Below, one piece after another: positions 54,824 to 64,000 of a DNA stretch of 64,000 nt. Under the pieces are notes generated by a model. That model was not told the origin of the DNA and ran no database searches. It was given only the letters and a program-made list of their open reading frames with translations. The position numbers and the translations under genes are program-made. The DNA is taken from the NCBI GenBank assembly GCA_018262705.1, contig JADFDQ010000005.1, positions 115,136 to 179,135 on the forward strand. Direction: 5' to 3'. Numbering within the stretch: the first letter of the stretch is position 1; each line of letters begins with the position of its first letter. This stretch comes from Xanthomonas sp. GTDB lineage: Bacteria; Pseudomonadota; Gammaproteobacteria; Xanthomonadales; Xanthomonadaceae.

Positions 54824-56017
54824 ATGACCCTGACCCAACGCTACGCCGACACACTGGATGAAATCCGCGCCGCCGGTCTGTTCAAATCCGAGCGCATCAT
54901 CACCAGTCCGCAGTCGGCCGAGATCACACTGGCCGACGGACGCAAGGTGCTGAACTTCTGCGCCAACAATTATCTTGGCTTGGCCGATCATCCAGACATC
55001 ATCGCCGCCGCCAAATCCGCGCTGGACAGCCACGGCTTCGGCATGGCCAGCGTGCGTTTCATCTGCGGCACGCAAGACCTGCACAAGCAGCTGGAACGCA
55101 CGATCTCCACGTTTTTCGGCAAAGACGACACGATTCTCTACGCCGCCTGTTTCGATGCCAACGGCGGCCTGTTCGAACCGCTACTCGACGAGAACGACGC
55201 CGTCATCAGCGACGCGCTCAACCACGCCTCGATTATCGATGGTGTGCGCCTGTGCAAGGCCAAGCGCTATCGCTACGCCAACTGCGACATGGCTGACTTG
55301 GAAGTACAGCTCAAGCAAGCCAGGGCCGACGGCGCCAGAACCATCCTGATCACCACCGACGGCGTGTTCTCGATGGACGGCTTTATTGCGCCGCTGGACG
55401 AGATCACCGCACTGGCGGCAAAGTACGGCGCACTGGTGCATATCGATGAATGTCACGCCACCGGCTTTCTGGGTGAGAGCGGACGCGGAAGCGCCGAAGT
55501 CAAGGGCGTACTGGACAAGATCGACATCATCACCGGCACGCTAGGCAAGGCGATGGGCGGTGCGCTTGGCGGTTTCACCAGCGCGAAAAAAGAAGTGATC
55601 GAACTGCTGCGCCAGCGCTCGCGCCCGTACCTGTTTTCCAACTCACTGCCGCCGCACGTGGCCGCCGCCGGGATCAAAGCCTTCGAGATGCTGTCGTCGG
55701 CAGGCGAGCTACGCGAGCGCCTGCGCGAGAACACCGCCTACTTTCGGCAGCGCATGACGGCAGCCGGCTTCGATATTCGTCCCGGCGTGCACCCGATCAG
55801 CCCAGTGATGCTGTACGACGCGCCGCTGGCGCAGAAATTTGCCGAGCGTCTGTTGGAAGAAGGCATCTACGCGATCGGCTTCTTTTTCCCGGTGGTGGCC
55901 AAGGGCCAAGCACGCATTCGCACCCAGATGAGCGCTGCCCACACCCGCGCGCACCTAGATCACGCGATTGATGCGTTTATCCGCATCGGCCACGAACTGG
56001 GCGTGTTGTCGAAGTAA
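54824..56017 (+). CDS. kbl: 2-amino-3-ketobutyrate CoA ligase (glycine C-acetyltransferase)
   Basis: 397 residues, class II PLP aminotransferase fold. [14 protein letters not shown] and [16 protein letters not shown] are family signatures; [17 protein letters not shown] holds the PLP Asp neighbour region and [10 protein letters not shown] the Schiff-base Lys. It splits 2-amino-3-ketobutyrate with CoA to glycine and acetyl-CoA. ATG at 54824; the frame upstream crosses the repeat and is not coding. Confidence 0.96.
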   Translation: MTLTQRYADTLDEIRAAGLFKSERIITSPQSAEITLADGRKVLNFCANNYLGLADHPDIIAAAKSALDSHGFGMASVRFICGTQDLHKQLERTISTFFGKDDTILYAACFDANGGLFEPLLDENDAVISDALNHASIIDGVRLCKAKRYRYANCDMADLEVQLKQARADGARTILITTDGVFSMDGFIAPLDEITALAAKYGALVHIDECHATGFLGESGRGSAEVKGVLDKIDIITGTLGKAMGGALGGFTSAKKEVIELLRQRSRPYLFSNSLPPHVAAAGIKAFEMLSSAGELRERLRENTAYFRQRMTAAGFDIRPGVHPISPVMLYDAPLAQKFAERLLEEGIYAIGFFFPVVAKGQARIRTQMSAAHTRAHLDHAIDAFIRIGHELGVLSK

Positions 56018-56063
56018 ATCGCGTCAGGATGGCCCGCCTCCGGGCCACCGGGTCGCGTGCCAC

Positions 56064-56567
56064 TCAGTTTCCGGAGGTGCCCGTCGCAGCGGGTGTCGCA
56101 GACGCTTCCTGCGTTGCCGGACGGCTGGGCACGACGCGAACGCCGCGCGACTTCATCCAGGCGTCGAACTCGTCGGCGGTCATGCGCTTGCCGTTCTGGG
56201 TCATGTTGAACCGCCACGGCGTGTTGTCGAACGCAGTTTGCGGCTTGTAGGTAGCCGGGTCGGCGGCGACAGCGGCAGGCGATGCCGCCGGAGTGATCGA
56301 TGCAACCTGCCGGCAGCCGTCGATCTTGATACGGGTGAGCACGCTTTCGACCGACAACGCTTCGTCATAGGACTGGGCCAGAACCCCGCTGGCTCCGCCC
56401 AACTGGGTGACGGTCGGGGTCAATTCCACGGCCAAAGGGGAAATCCAGGACGAGCGCGCTGCGGATGCCGACGAAATATCGACAGTGCAGGTGGTACCGC
56501 CCGCCCACGCCGTGACCGGACAGCCCAGCGCCAACAGGACACACGCCACTCCACGCATCACCGACAT
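56064..56567 (-). CDS. Secreted protein of unknown function
   Basis: 167 residues. Signal peptide (MRGVACVLLALGCPVTAWA) with GGAGAG before the ATG at 56567. The mature part has two Cys (TTCTVDISS, IDGCRQV), a segment with TYKPQTAFDNTPWRFNMTQNGKRMT, then EFDAWMKSRGVRVVPSRP and a low-complexity Ala/Thr end. I do not recognise the family. It follows ompA on the same strand after a terminator-like hairpin. Confidence 0.6.
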   Translation of the reverse strand: MSVMRGVACVLLALGCPVTAWAGGTTCTVDISSASAARSSWISPLAVELTPTVTQLGGASGVLAQSYDEALSVESVLTRIKIDGCRQVASITPAASPAAVAADPATYKPQTAFDNTPWRFNMTQNGKRMTADEFDAWMKSRGVRVVPSRPATQEASATPAATGTSGN

Positions 56568-56649
56568 TGCACGACTCTCCGACAGTTCGAAACAGTGTAG
56601 GGATCGACGCATTGCACCGCAACACGAAACCGCGTTCGATCCACTGAAG

Positions 56650-56679
56650 AACGAAGCCCGGCGGGAGCCGGGCTTCGTT
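56650..56679 (-). terminator. Terminator hairpin after ompA
   Basis: AACGAAGCCCGGC and GCCGGGCTTCGTT form a perfect 13-bp stem around a 4-base loop, 27 bp after the ompA stop. On the minus strand it is followed by CTTC rather than a clean T-run, so read-through into the small secreted gene is possible. Confidence 0.7.
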
Positions 56680-56705
56680 GGGTACAACATCTGCGAAACC
56701 CGGTC

Positions 56706-57782
56706 TTACTGGGTGTTCAGCTCGGTACGGCGGTTGGTCTCGTTCTTGCAGGCCGGGAAGGTCTGCTCGGTCTGCACCAGCGGACGGCTCTCGCCGTAGC
56801 CAACCGGACCCGCCAAACGCGAGGCGTCGATACCATTGCTGGTCATGAAGTCGTACACGGTCTGCGCACGACGCTCCGACAGCTTCTGGTTGTAGGTGTC
56901 GGTACCGCACAGGTCGGTATGACCGGCAACTTCGACGCGCAGGTCGGGATAGCGCTTCAGGATCTCGACCGCTTCGTTCAGGATCGCAACCGCGTCCGGA
57001 CGCAGGGTGGCCTTGTCGAAATCGAAGTTCACGCCCTTGAGGTCGATCGACACCGGCACCGGGCAACCGTCCGGACCGATGGTCTGGCCAGGCTGCGAGT
57101 TCGGGCACTTGTCATTGCAGTTGTTGACGCCGTCGCCATCGTCGTCGAGATCAGCGCAGGTGGTCTGCGGCTGCGGCGCCTGCACGACCGGCGGAGCCGG
57201 ATCCGGGCCGAGGGCGTAGGTCATGCCGACAGACGCAAGAATGTCCGAAAAACTGCTGTCCTGCGGGCCAGCCCACGCCTGACGGTTATCAAAATCGGTA
57301 CGTGTTCCGAGTTCAGTGCGAAAGTTCACGCGATTGAAGTCGAACTGCAGACCCACGCCAAGGTTCAGCGCAGCGTTTGAAGATCTATGCTGCAGAAGGT
57401 TGCCGCCAACAACGTACTCCTGCTCATGCCGCTGCCAGCCGAGGCCAACGCGGACATACGGCCAGAACTTCCAATCATTCCGACGGAAGTGGTAACGCGC
57501 ATCCAGCGACGCGCCGTACTGGGACCACCACAGGTTCGGATTGGCCAACGTATCCGGGTTCTGATAGTTCAGTTCTGCATCCAACGACACATTACGCGTC
57601 ACGAACTTGCCGAACCCCAGCGTGACAAACGGCGTGTCTTGGGTCATACGATCACTGTCCTGCACGTTGATACCGGTCGAACCGGTGACATACCAGCGAT
57701 CATCGTACTCCTGGGCCGACGCAGCCTGCGCCACCATGCCCAAGCCAACCACGAGGGCGGCACAGAGGAGTTTCTTGTTCAT
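56706..57782 (-). CDS. ompA: OmpA family outer-membrane protein
   Basis: 358 residues. Signal peptide (KKLLCAALVVGLGMVAQAASA), N-terminal eight-strand barrel (about 25-200), an acidic calcium-type hinge with DLDDDGDGVNNCNDKCPNSQ (thrombospondin type 3-like) and a C-terminal OmpA domain (VNFDFDKATLRPDAV, LSERRAQTVYDFM, NRRTELNTQ) that binds DAP-containing peptidoglycan. Strong AAGGAG upstream. It links outer membrane and wall. A long leader region precedes it. Confidence 0.95.
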   Translation of the reverse strand: MNKKLLCAALVVGLGMVAQAASAQEYDDRWYVTGSTGINVQDSDRMTQDTPFVTLGFGKFVTRNVSLDAELNYQNPDTLANPNLWWSQYGASLDARYHFRRNDWKFWPYVRVGLGWQRHEQEYVVGGNLLQHRSSNAALNLGVGLQFDFNRVNFRTELGTRTDFDNRQAWAGPQDSSFSDILASVGMTYALGPDPAPPVVQAPQPQTTCADLDDDGDGVNNCNDKCPNSQPGQTIGPDGCPVPVSIDLKGVNFDFDKATLRPDAVAILNEAVEILKRYPDLRVEVAGHTDLCGTDTYNQKLSERRAQTVYDFMTSNGIDASRLAGPVGYGESRPLVQTEQTFPACKNETNRRTELNTQ

Positions 57783-58435
57783 GCTTTCAGCTCCTTGGAA
57801 ATCAAAATTTTGAAGAAACCGCGACGCAAAAATTCATGCCCCAAACGGCAGGTCCACATGCAACCCCCGCACGGGGCGGCCGCGCATATGAAGGCCGAGT
57901 TAACGTTAACATAACAGTTCCGGCTTTGCCAAGCACTCTTTCGAAACAATTTTCCTGCCCCGGCAAATCCGACCCGACTCTCAGCTCCCCGCCGATCAGC
58001 GACCCGTGCCGACCCACTTGCCGAACCGGACGATCCCCCCATGAATCTGTCCGAAGACGCAGCCAGACACCCACCACGACGCAGCGCATAAAGTTCGGGA
58101 CACAGCGCACATCCCGAGTAAAAACTCCACTCGAATCAGCGATTTCATCCACTCCATTCAGCCTGCGTTCGGAAAACTGGCGTTAGTGTGCGCGCACTTC
58201 CGGCCTATTCGGTCAGCGCCCCCGCGCACGGAGGTTCCGCAGGCCAGCCTTGTTCCTGTTGTGAGGTCGGCCCGGGCAAAGGCGCCATAGAGCCGCCGCC
58301 CACCGCGCGCACCTGCGCGCACAGAGCTTCCGGCCACCATTGGGCCGAACTCTCCAATTCGCCATGACACCGACTGTTCAACCCGCCTGCGTTCAGGCGG
58401 AACCAGCGGTGCCGCAACGGAGCAAGGAGTCCGAC
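57783..58435. other. 650-bp intergenic region upstream of ompA
   Basis: No convincing gene. Short open frames exist on both strands but none has a ribosome site plus family-like sequence. Near ompA there is an AT-richer patch with the palindrome GTTAACGTTAAC (about 57899-57910) and TATGTTAA that could hold the ompA promoter, giving a leader of about 110 bases. The part from 57920 to 58400 is of mixed composition and unexplained. Confidence 0.6.
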
Positions 58436-58894
58436 ATGAAACTCGCGTGGATCCTCTGGATGGCGCACGTCCTGCCGCAGCCAGCCGCCGATTCGCTGTG
58501 CCTGTCGACCACCGTCTATCTGGAAGCGCGCGATCAGTCCGCGCAGGGCCAGCAGGCGGTCGCCGAAGTCGCATTGCGCCGCCGCGACAGCGGCCTGTGG
58601 GGCAATAACCTGTGCTCGGTGGTGACTGCGCGCAAGCAGTTCGCGCCGACGATCGTGTCGCCCCAGACCCGCCTGTCCAATATCGGCGCTTGGGAGGATG
58701 CGGTCACGGTCTCACTGGAATCCGAGCGCAACTGGGCGCTGCCGATCGGACAGCGCAAGCTGATCGTCCCCGGCGCCAGCCATTTCGCTGCAACCGCCAT
58801 CACCGGCCCGATGTGGCCCAATGCGAAACAGGTCGCGACGATCGGCAGCCACACCTTCTACAGCGTGCCTGGCTTGTTCACGCAACGCGGCTGA
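58436..58894 (+). CDS. SleB-like cell wall hydrolase
   Basis: 152 residues. The hydrolase_2 pattern LSTTVYLEARDQSAQGQQAVAEVALRR carries the catalytic Glu, then LCSVVTARKQFAPT and GASHFAATAI. The N-terminus (MKLAWILWMAHVLPQPAA) is weakly hydrophobic and may be a signal. AAGGAG lies 8 bases before the ATG at 58436. SleB-type enzymes are lytic transglycosylases; in non-sporulating bacteria they act in wall remodelling. Confidence 0.75.
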   Translation: MKLAWILWMAHVLPQPAADSLCLSTTVYLEARDQSAQGQQAVAEVALRRRDSGLWGNNLCSVVTARKQFAPTIVSPQTRLSNIGAWEDAVTVSLESERNWALPIGQRKLIVPGASHFAATAITGPMWPNAKQVATIGSHTFYSVPGLFTQRG

Positions 58895-58969
58895 TCCCTC
58901 CGGACGCCTGTCATCCCGTCTTCATCCGCAATGCCGGATAGTGACTGCCGTCCCCCACCGGAGGTTCGC

Positions 58970-59581
58970 ATGAAGCTCTACACATCGCCTGGCGCCTGCT
59001 CGCTCGCCGACCACATCACACTGGAATGGATCGGCAAACCCTACGAGTACCAGATCGTCAAGGGCGAACAGCGCAAGGCCCCGGAATTCCTCAAGCTCAA
59101 TCCAGCCGGCGCGGTGCCGGCGCTGCAGGTCGGCGACTGGGTGCTGACCCAGAACACCGCGATCCTGCACTATCTGATGGACAAGTATCCCGATTGCGGA
59201 TTGTGCGGCGACGGCACGCCGGAAAGCCGCGCCGAGGTCAACCGCTGGCTGGGCGTCGTCAACTCCGACGTGCATCCCGCCTTCAAGCCGCTGTTCGGCA
59301 CGACTGCCTATCTGGAAGACGAGGGCGCGATCAAGAAAAGCCACGACAACGCCCACAAGCAGCTGCGCACCCATTTCGAGCGCGTCGACGCGCAGCTGGC
59401 CGGCAAGGACTGGATCACCGGCAGCCGCTCGATCGCCGATCCCTACTGGTTCGTGGTCACCCAGTGGGCCAAGAAGATCGGCGTCGATCTGTCCGGCCTC
59501 GACAACCTCGCCCACTTCGATGCCCATATGGCTGCCGATCCCGGCGTGCAGAAGGCGATGCAGGACGAAGGGTTGATCTGA
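58970..59581 (+). CDS. Glutathione S-transferase
   Basis: 203 residues. Thioredoxin-fold N-terminal domain (MKLYTSPGACSLADHI, the bacterial beta-class start with the Cys10/Ser region) with the cis-Pro in GAVPALQVGDWVLTQNTAIL, then an all-helical C-terminal domain with WITGSRSIADPYWF. GGAGG precedes the ATG at 58970. Substrate unknown. Confidence 0.93.
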   Translation: MKLYTSPGACSLADHITLEWIGKPYEYQIVKGEQRKAPEFLKLNPAGAVPALQVGDWVLTQNTAILHYLMDKYPDCGLCGDGTPESRAEVNRWLGVVNSDVHPAFKPLFGTTAYLEDEGAIKKSHDNAHKQLRTHFERVDAQLAGKDWITGSRSIADPYWFVVTQWAKKIGVDLSGLDNLAHFDAHMAADPGVQKAMQDEGLI

Positions 59582-59602
59582 ACCCGTTGTTTTTGTTCAT
59601 GC

Positions 59603-59629
59603 AAAAGGCCGTGCATTGCGCGGCCTTTT
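59603..59629. terminator. Bidirectional terminator between GST and channel-like gene
   Basis: AAAAGGCCG (59603-59611) pairs with CGGCCTTTT (59621-59629) across a 9-base loop. The A and T ends give a T-run on both strands. It lies between convergent genes. Confidence 0.85.
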
Positions 59630-59639
59630 CGTTTGCACC

Positions 59640-60092
59640 TCACTCCACGTGCCAGTGCCGCTGCATCAGCAGGAACGCGAACGACGCCGACCACGCCACC
59701 AGCACCAGCCCGGTCAGGGCTTCCACGCTGGCGAGGATGCGGATCGCGCCAATCGGAACCAGCGAATCGAAACCAAGCGAAGTGTAGGACAGGCTCGACA
59801 GGAACAACGCGCCATGCCATTGCAGATGGGCAATGCTGGCGACCGCTCCAGTTCCGGAAAACTGCAGCAACCCCCACCAGACCGTTCCGAAGATGACGAT
59901 CTGGGCCATGTGCAACAGCATGACCCCGAAAATCGCCAGCAGAACCTGCACCGGCTGGCGCTTGTTGTTCGCGATGCGGATACGGACGTAACGTCCCATC
60001 CGGTACAGGCCCTCATAGTGCAACAGCACGCTGGCGCCGGTCGCCAGCAGCGTACCGACGATGACGGCAAAGATGCCAGCGAAATTGCTCAT
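59640..60092 (-). CDS. Ion-channel-like membrane protein with altered K+ filter
   Basis: 150 residues with three to four hydrophobic segments (about 3-25, 47-70, 113-143). The last two flank a pore-loop-like stretch with TSLGFDS at 104-110, in the position of the TxGYGD filter of two-helix K+ channels, so the selectivity signature is degenerate. It starts 5 bases after the prpC stop and is likely co-transcribed with the prp genes. Ion specificity is unknown. Confidence 0.6.
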   Translation of the reverse strand: MSNFAGIFAVIVGTLLATGASVLLHYEGLYRMGRYVRIRIANNKRQPVQVLLAIFGVMLLHMAQIVIFGTVWWGLLQFSGTGAVASIAHLQWHGALFLSSLSYTSLGFDSLVPIGAIRILASVEALTGLVLVAWSASFAFLLMQRHWHVE

Positions 60093-60097
60093 GAACC

Positions 60098-61252
60098 TCA
60101 GCGCTGGTCGATGGGAACGAACCTGCGGTCTTCCGGCCCGACGTAGTTCGCGCTTGGACGGATAATCTTGCCGTCGATGCGCTGCTCGATCACATGCGCG
60201 CTCCAGCCGCTGGTGCGGGCAATCACGAACAACGGCGTGAACATCGCGGTCGGAACGCTCATCCGGCGGTAGCTCACGGCGCTGAACCAGTCGAGGTTCG
60301 GGAACATCTTCTTGATATCCCACATCACCGCTTCCAGCCGTTCGGCGATGGCGTACAGGCGCATGTCGTCCTGCTCGGCGGACAGCTCGCGGGCGACCTC
60401 TTTGATCACCTTGTTGCGCGGATCGGACACCGTATAAACCGGATGCCCGAAACCGATGATCACTTCCTTGCGCTCGACCCGCGCGCGGATGTCGGCTTCG
60501 GCCTCGTCCGGCGTTTCATAACGGCTCTGGATTTCGAACGCGACCTCGTTGGCGCCACCGTGCTTGGGACCGCGCAGCGCGCCGATGCCGCCGGTGATGC
60601 ACGAATGCATGTCGGATCCAGTGCCGGCGATGACGCGACAGGCGAAGGTCGAAGCGTTGAACTCGTGCTCGGCGTAAAGAATGAGCGAGGTGTGCATCGC
60701 CCGCACCCACGACGCCGGCGGCTGCTCGCCGTGCAGCAGGTGCAGGAAGTGCCCGCCGATGGAATCGTCGTCAGTCTCGACGTCGATGATCCGGCCGTTG
60801 TGGCTGTAGTGGTACCAGTACAGCAGCATCGAGCCGAGGCTGGCCATCAGCTTGTCGGCGATGTCGCGCGCGCCGGGGTGGTTGTGGTCGTCCTTTTCCG
60901 GCTGCACGCAGCCCAGCACCGACACGCCGGTGCGCATCACGTCCATGGGATGCGCCGAGGCCGGCAATTCTTCCAGCGCGGCCTTGACCGCCGCCGGAAT
61001 CCCGCGCAGCGCCTTGAGCTTGGTCTTGTAGGCGCGCAGCTCGGCCTTGTTCGGCAGTTTGCCGTGCACCAGCAGGTGGGCGATTTCCTCGAATTCGCTG
61101 GTGTTGGCGAAATCCAGGATGTCGTAGCCGCGATAGTGCAGGTCGTTGCCCGAACGGCCCACGGTGCACAGCGCGGTGTTGCCGGCGGCGGTGCCCGACA
61201 GCGCAACGGATTTCTTCGGCTTGAAGCCGGGCACGGCGGTGGGCTCACTCAT
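60098..61252 (-). CDS. prpC: 2-methylcitrate synthase
   Basis: 384 residues of the citrate synthase family. Active-site stretches: [32 protein letters not shown] and the catalytic Asp region [13 protein letters not shown]. Length and [12 protein letters not shown] fit PrpC rather than the longer GltA. It condenses propionyl-CoA with oxaloacetate. ATG at 61252 with GGAG upstream lies inside the end of the DUF1003 gene. Confidence 0.92.
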   Translation of the reverse strand: MSEPTAVPGFKPKKSVALSGTAAGNTALCTVGRSGNDLHYRGYDILDFANTSEFEEIAHLLVHGKLPNKAELRAYKTKLKALRGIPAAVKAALEELPASAHPMDVMRTGVSVLGCVQPEKDDHNHPGARDIADKLMASLGSMLLYWYHYSHNGRIIDVETDDDSIGGHFLHLLHGEQPPASWVRAMHTSLILYAEHEFNASTFACRVIAGTGSDMHSCITGGIGALRGPKHGGANEVAFEIQSRYETPDEAEADIRARVERKEVIIGFGHPVYTVSDPRNKVIKEVARELSAEQDDMRLYAIAERLEAVMWDIKKMFPNLDWFSAVSYRRMSVPTAMFTPLFVIARTSGWSAHVIEQRIDGKIIRPSANYVGPEDRRFVPIDQR

Positions 61253-61862
61253 CGGGGTTCTCCAGGTTTGGCCTATCGGTTTGCGGGCTGTCGTCGCGCG
61301 TTGCACGTTCAAGCAGCGTGTCGAGAATCTTGATCTGGCGATTCTGAAGCTCCACCAACATCGCCCAGTCCTGCTCGCGCAGGTGATCGATCTTTTCGTG
61401 CACCTGCATGATTTCCAGCTCGGACTTGATGTTGACTTCGAAATCGTGCTGCGCCTGCATGCGGTCGGTGTCGGCCTGTCGGTTCTGGCTCATCATGATG
61501 ATCGGGGCCTGGATTGCGGCCAGGCAGGACAACACCAGATTCAGCAGGATGTAGGGATAGGGATCGAATGCCTTCAGCAGAAAGAACGTGTTGACCACCA
61601 TCCACACGACCAGCAGGCACAGGAAAATGATGATGAAGGTCCAGCTGCCGCCGACGGTCGCCACCCGATCCGCGACGCGCTCGCCGAAGGTGCGGGTTTC
61701 ATGGAACTCGCGTTCGATGTTGCGGGCGATGCTGCCGCGCGCGATGAAACGTTCGACAACGCGACGCTCGTCCGGAGGCAGCTGCTCAAGCTTCTTGTGC
61801 AGCAGCCGTTGCGCTGTCGCACGGCGATCGACGCGGGACGTGGGGACGAAGGGAACCTGCAT
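61245..61862 (-). CDS. DUF1003 membrane protein
   Basis: 205 residues. Cytoplasmic N-terminus with [20 protein letters not shown], two transmembrane helices ([20 protein letters not shown] and [20 protein letters not shown]), then a helical C-terminus starting [20 protein letters not shown], the standard DUF1003 pattern. Function unknown. It lies between prpB and prpC and overlaps the prpC start by 8 bases, so its expression is tied to the methylcitrate operon. Confidence 0.88.
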   Translation of the reverse strand: MQVPFVPTSRVDRRATAQRLLHKKLEQLPPDERRVVERFIARGSIARNIEREFHETRTFGERVADRVATVGGSWTFIIIFLCLLVVWMVVNTFFLLKAFDPYPYILLNLVLSCLAAIQAPIIMMSQNRQADTDRMQAQHDFEVNIKSELEIMQVHEKIDHLREQDWAMLVELQNRQIKILDTLLERATRDDSPQTDRPNLENPDE

Positions 61863-61892
61863 GTTCAGCTCACGGGTGCATGGGCAGCGCAA

Positions 61893-62783
61893 TCACGGAC
61901 GATTGCCGGAAAAAATCCGGTCCAACTGCTGCTCGAAGTCGTGGTAGCCGATCCGGTCGTAGAGCTCTTCGCGGGTCTGCATGACGTCGAGCACGGCCTG
62001 TTGCTGGCCGTCGCGACGGATCGCCTGATAGACGCTTTCGGCCGCCTTGTTCATGGCGCGGAACGCCGACAGCGGGAACAGCTGGATCGCCACGCCCGCG
62101 CTCGCCAACTCCTCGCGCGAGAACAACGGGGTCTTGCCGAATTCGGTGATGTTGGCCAGCACCGGCACCTTGACCGCGTCAACGAAACGGCGGTAGGTGG
62201 CAAGATCACAGGCAGCCTCGGCGAAGATGCCGTCGGCGCCGGCTTCCACGCAGGCGATGGCGCGTTCGATCGCGGAGTCCACGCCATCGACCTGGATCGC
62301 GTCGGTGCGCGCAATCAGAAAAAAATCGGCGTCGGTTTTGGCATCGGCCGCCGCCTTGACCCGATCGGCCATTTCGGCTTGCGAGACGATCTCCTTGCCG
62401 GGGCGGTGGCCGCAGCGCTTGGCGCCCACTTGATCCTCGATATGGCAGGCCGCCGCGCCGGCCTTGATCAGCGACTTCACCGTGCGCGCGATGTTGAACG
62501 CGCTCGGCCCGAAGCCGGTATCGATATCGACCAGCAGCGGCAAATCGCACACATCGGTGATCCGGCGGGTATCGATCAGCACGTCTTCCAGGGTGTTGAT
62601 GCCCAGGTCCGGCAAGCCCAGCGAACCGGCCGCCACGCCGCCGCCGGACAGATAGATGGCGCGGTAGCCGGCGCGCCTGGCCAGCAGCGCGTGATTGGCG
62701 TTGATGGCTCCGATCACCTGCAGCGGCGATTCGGCGGCAAGGGCGGCGCGAAAGCGTGCGCCTGGGGATTGTGCTGCGGTCAT
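61893..62783 (-). CDS. prpB: 2-methylisocitrate lyase
   Basis: 296 residues of the isocitrate lyase/PEP mutase superfamily. [16 protein letters not shown], the active-site [20 protein letters not shown] and [18 protein letters not shown] are diagnostic. It cleaves methylisocitrate to pyruvate and succinate. AGGAG lies before the ATG at 62783. First gene of prpB-DUF1003-prpC-channel-like; prpD/acnD and prpR are not in this window. Confidence 0.93.
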   Translation of the reverse strand: MTAAQSPGARFRAALAAESPLQVIGAINANHALLARRAGYRAIYLSGGGVAAGSLGLPDLGINTLEDVLIDTRRITDVCDLPLLVDIDTGFGPSAFNIARTVKSLIKAGAAACHIEDQVGAKRCGHRPGKEIVSQAEMADRVKAAADAKTDADFFLIARTDAIQVDGVDSAIERAIACVEAGADGIFAEAACDLATYRRFVDAVKVPVLANITEFGKTPLFSREELASAGVAIQLFPLSAFRAMNKAAESVYQAIRRDGQQQAVLDVMQTREELYDRIGYHDFEQQLDRIFSGNRP

Positions 62784-62918
62784 ACCCACTCCTGAATGCA
62801 GCGACTGGCACTGCGCATCGATTGCCGGCGTTGCACGATCCGTAGGCAGGGCGACGTTGACTCGGGCGTCAATGAGCATTTGCGGACGGATGCGGCAACG
62901 CGGGCGCGCGTCAATACA

Positions 62919-63902
62919 TCAGAGCAAATGGTCAATCCCGGCGCGTTCCTCTTCGAGCTCGGCCAGGGTCTTGTTCATCCGCTCGCGGCTGAAGTCGTCG
63001 ATCGGCAGGCCTTCAACGCGGGCGTATTCGCCGCCCGCGCAGATCACCGGCACGCCGTAGATGATGTCGTTCGGAATGCCGTAGCTGCCGTCGGACGGGA
63101 TGCCCATCGTCACCCACTTGCCGTTCGTGCCCAGCGCCCAATCGCGCACGTGGCAGATCGCCGCGTTCGCCGCCGAGGCCGCCGAGGACAGCCCGCGCGC
63201 TTCGATGATCGCCGCGCCGCGCTTGGCGACGGTCGGGATGAAGGCCCCCGCATTCCAGTCGGCATCGCCGATCTTGTCGGCCAGCGAGACGCCGCCGACG
63301 GTGGCGAAGCGGTAGTCGGGATACATGGTGGTGCTGTGGTTGCCCCAGACCGTCAGCTTTTCGATGTCGGCCACGGCCACGCCGGCCTTGATCGCCAGCT
63401 GCGACAGCGAGCGGTTGTGGTCGAGGCGCAGCATCGCGGTGAAGTTCTTCGCCGGCAGATCCGGCGCCGACTTCATGGCGATGTAGGCATTGGTGTTGGC
63501 CGGATTGCCGACCACCAGCACCTTGACGTTGCGGCTGGCCACCGCGTTGAGCGCCTTGCCCTGCACGGTGAAGATCTTGGCGTTTTCCTGCAGCAGGTCC
63601 TTGCGCTCCATGCCCGGACCGCGCGGACGGGCACCGACCAGCAGCGCGTAGTCGGCGTCCTTGAACGCCGTCATCGGATCGTCGGTGCCAACCATGCCCG
63701 CCAGCAGCGGGAAGGCGCAATCTTCGAGTTCCATCATCACGCCGCGCAGCGCGGCCTGCGCCTTGTCCAGCGGCAGTTCCAGCATTTGCAGGATCACCGG
63801 CTGGTCCTTGCCCAGCATCTCGCCTGCGGCAATCCGGAACAGCAGCGCATAACCGATCTGGCCAGCGGCACCGGTGACGGCAACTCGGACGGGGGTTTTC
63901 AT
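62919..63902 (-). CDS. mdh: Malate dehydrogenase
   Basis: 327 residues of the class with long N-terminal [18 protein letters not shown] (NAD loop). Substrate Arg in [15 protein letters not shown] and [11 protein letters not shown]; catalytic His in [13 protein letters not shown]. It interconverts malate and oxaloacetate. On the same strand as the prp operon, 135 bp upstream. The sequence just before it is a tandem repeat. Confidence 0.97.
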   Translation of the reverse strand: MKTPVRVAVTGAAGQIGYALLFRIAAGEMLGKDQPVILQMLELPLDKAQAALRGVMMELEDCAFPLLAGMVGTDDPMTAFKDADYALLVGARPRGPGMERKDLLQENAKIFTVQGKALNAVASRNVKVLVVGNPANTNAYIAMKSAPDLPAKNFTAMLRLDHNRSLSQLAIKAGVAVADIEKLTVWGNHSTTMYPDYRFATVGGVSLADKIGDADWNAGAFIPTVAKRGAAIIEARGLSSAASAANAAICHVRDWALGTNGKWVTMGIPSDGSYGIPNDIIYGVPVICAGGEYARVEGLPIDDFSRERMNKTLAELEEERAGIDHLL

Positions 63903-63923
63903 GGGGTGCTCCGTAGTAAGTAA

Positions 63924-64000
63924 GGGACCGGGGACCGGGGACCGGGGACCGGGGACCGGGGACCGGGGACCGGGGACCGGGGACCGGGGACCGGGGACCG
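63924..64000. repeat. Tandem 7-bp repeat GGGACCG, at least 11 copies
   Basis: Eleven exact copies fill 63924-64000 and run off the window. The array starts 22 bp upstream of the mdh start codon, where its promoter or leader should be. No interruptions occur. Confidence 0.97.

Overview
This 64 kb window is ordinary-density, high-GC bacterial chromosome carrying almost only housekeeping and conserved accessory genes. No rRNA, tRNA, prophage, insertion sequence or CRISPR array is visible. The gene content points to the Lysobacterales (Xanthomonadales) of the Gammaproteobacteria. The strongest pointers are an adjacent MurD2/MurL pair (the Xanthomonas-type route to D-Glu in peptidoglycan), a single-chain aspartate kinase/diaminopimelate decarboxylase, a THX ribosomal protein, an S46 peptidase, and palindromic intergenic repeats of the GTAGGAGCGC type. 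The assignment rests on recognised families, not on a database search.

Layout. 1-1.9 kb: end of a PLP decarboxylase, a nitrobindin-like protein and Hsp15. 2-4.4 kb: the rpsP-rimM-trmD-rplS operon on the minus strand, with a recognisable promoter. 4.5-12 kb: parE, an S9 peptidase, a D-amino-acid dehydrogenase-like flavoenzyme, SlyD and two NlpC/P60 hydrolases. 12-21 kb: thioesterase, ssb, ispB, a dienelactone hydrolase, murD2-murL and lysC-lysA. 21-31.6 kb: DUF4126, a serine hydrolase, an EamA transporter, gspA-gspB, an S4 protein, LemA plus DUF2207, a ClpP-like lipoprotein and a four-helix membrane protein. 31.6-39.1 kb: a FrnE-type DsbA, an HExxH membrane protein and histidine-utilisation genes hutU, hutG and hutI, interrupted by a nucleotide pyrophosphatase lipoprotein and ogt. 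39.2-42.6 kb: THX, then a zinc module of MerC-like protein, Zur-box-like operator, ZnuD-like TonB receptor and Zur. 42.6-50.7 kb: a repeat array, gltX, lpxH, a DUF455 protein, purF, a SPOR protein, folC and a histidine phosphatase. 50.8-64 kb: a DUF3224 protein, an S46 peptidase, tdh-kbl, a secreted unknown, OmpA, a SleB-type hydrolase, GST, a channel-like protein, prpC-DUF1003-prpB and mdh, ending in an 11-copy 7-bp tandem repeat.

How the genes work together. Several groups are coherent: translation (rpsP operon), cell wall (murD2/murL, lysA for DAP, NlpC/P60, SleB, SPOR, OmpA), amino-acid breakdown (hut, tdh-kbl), the propionate methylcitrate pathway feeding mdh, and zinc homeostasis. The less ordinary signals are the zinc module, whose candidate operator abuts the znuD start codon and is shared with a divergent MerC-like gene; a repeat family that supplies the stop codons of gltX and lpxH and forms an inverted pair inside the rpsP operon; an in-frame repeat insert in murL; and a DUF1003 gene embedded in the prp operon.
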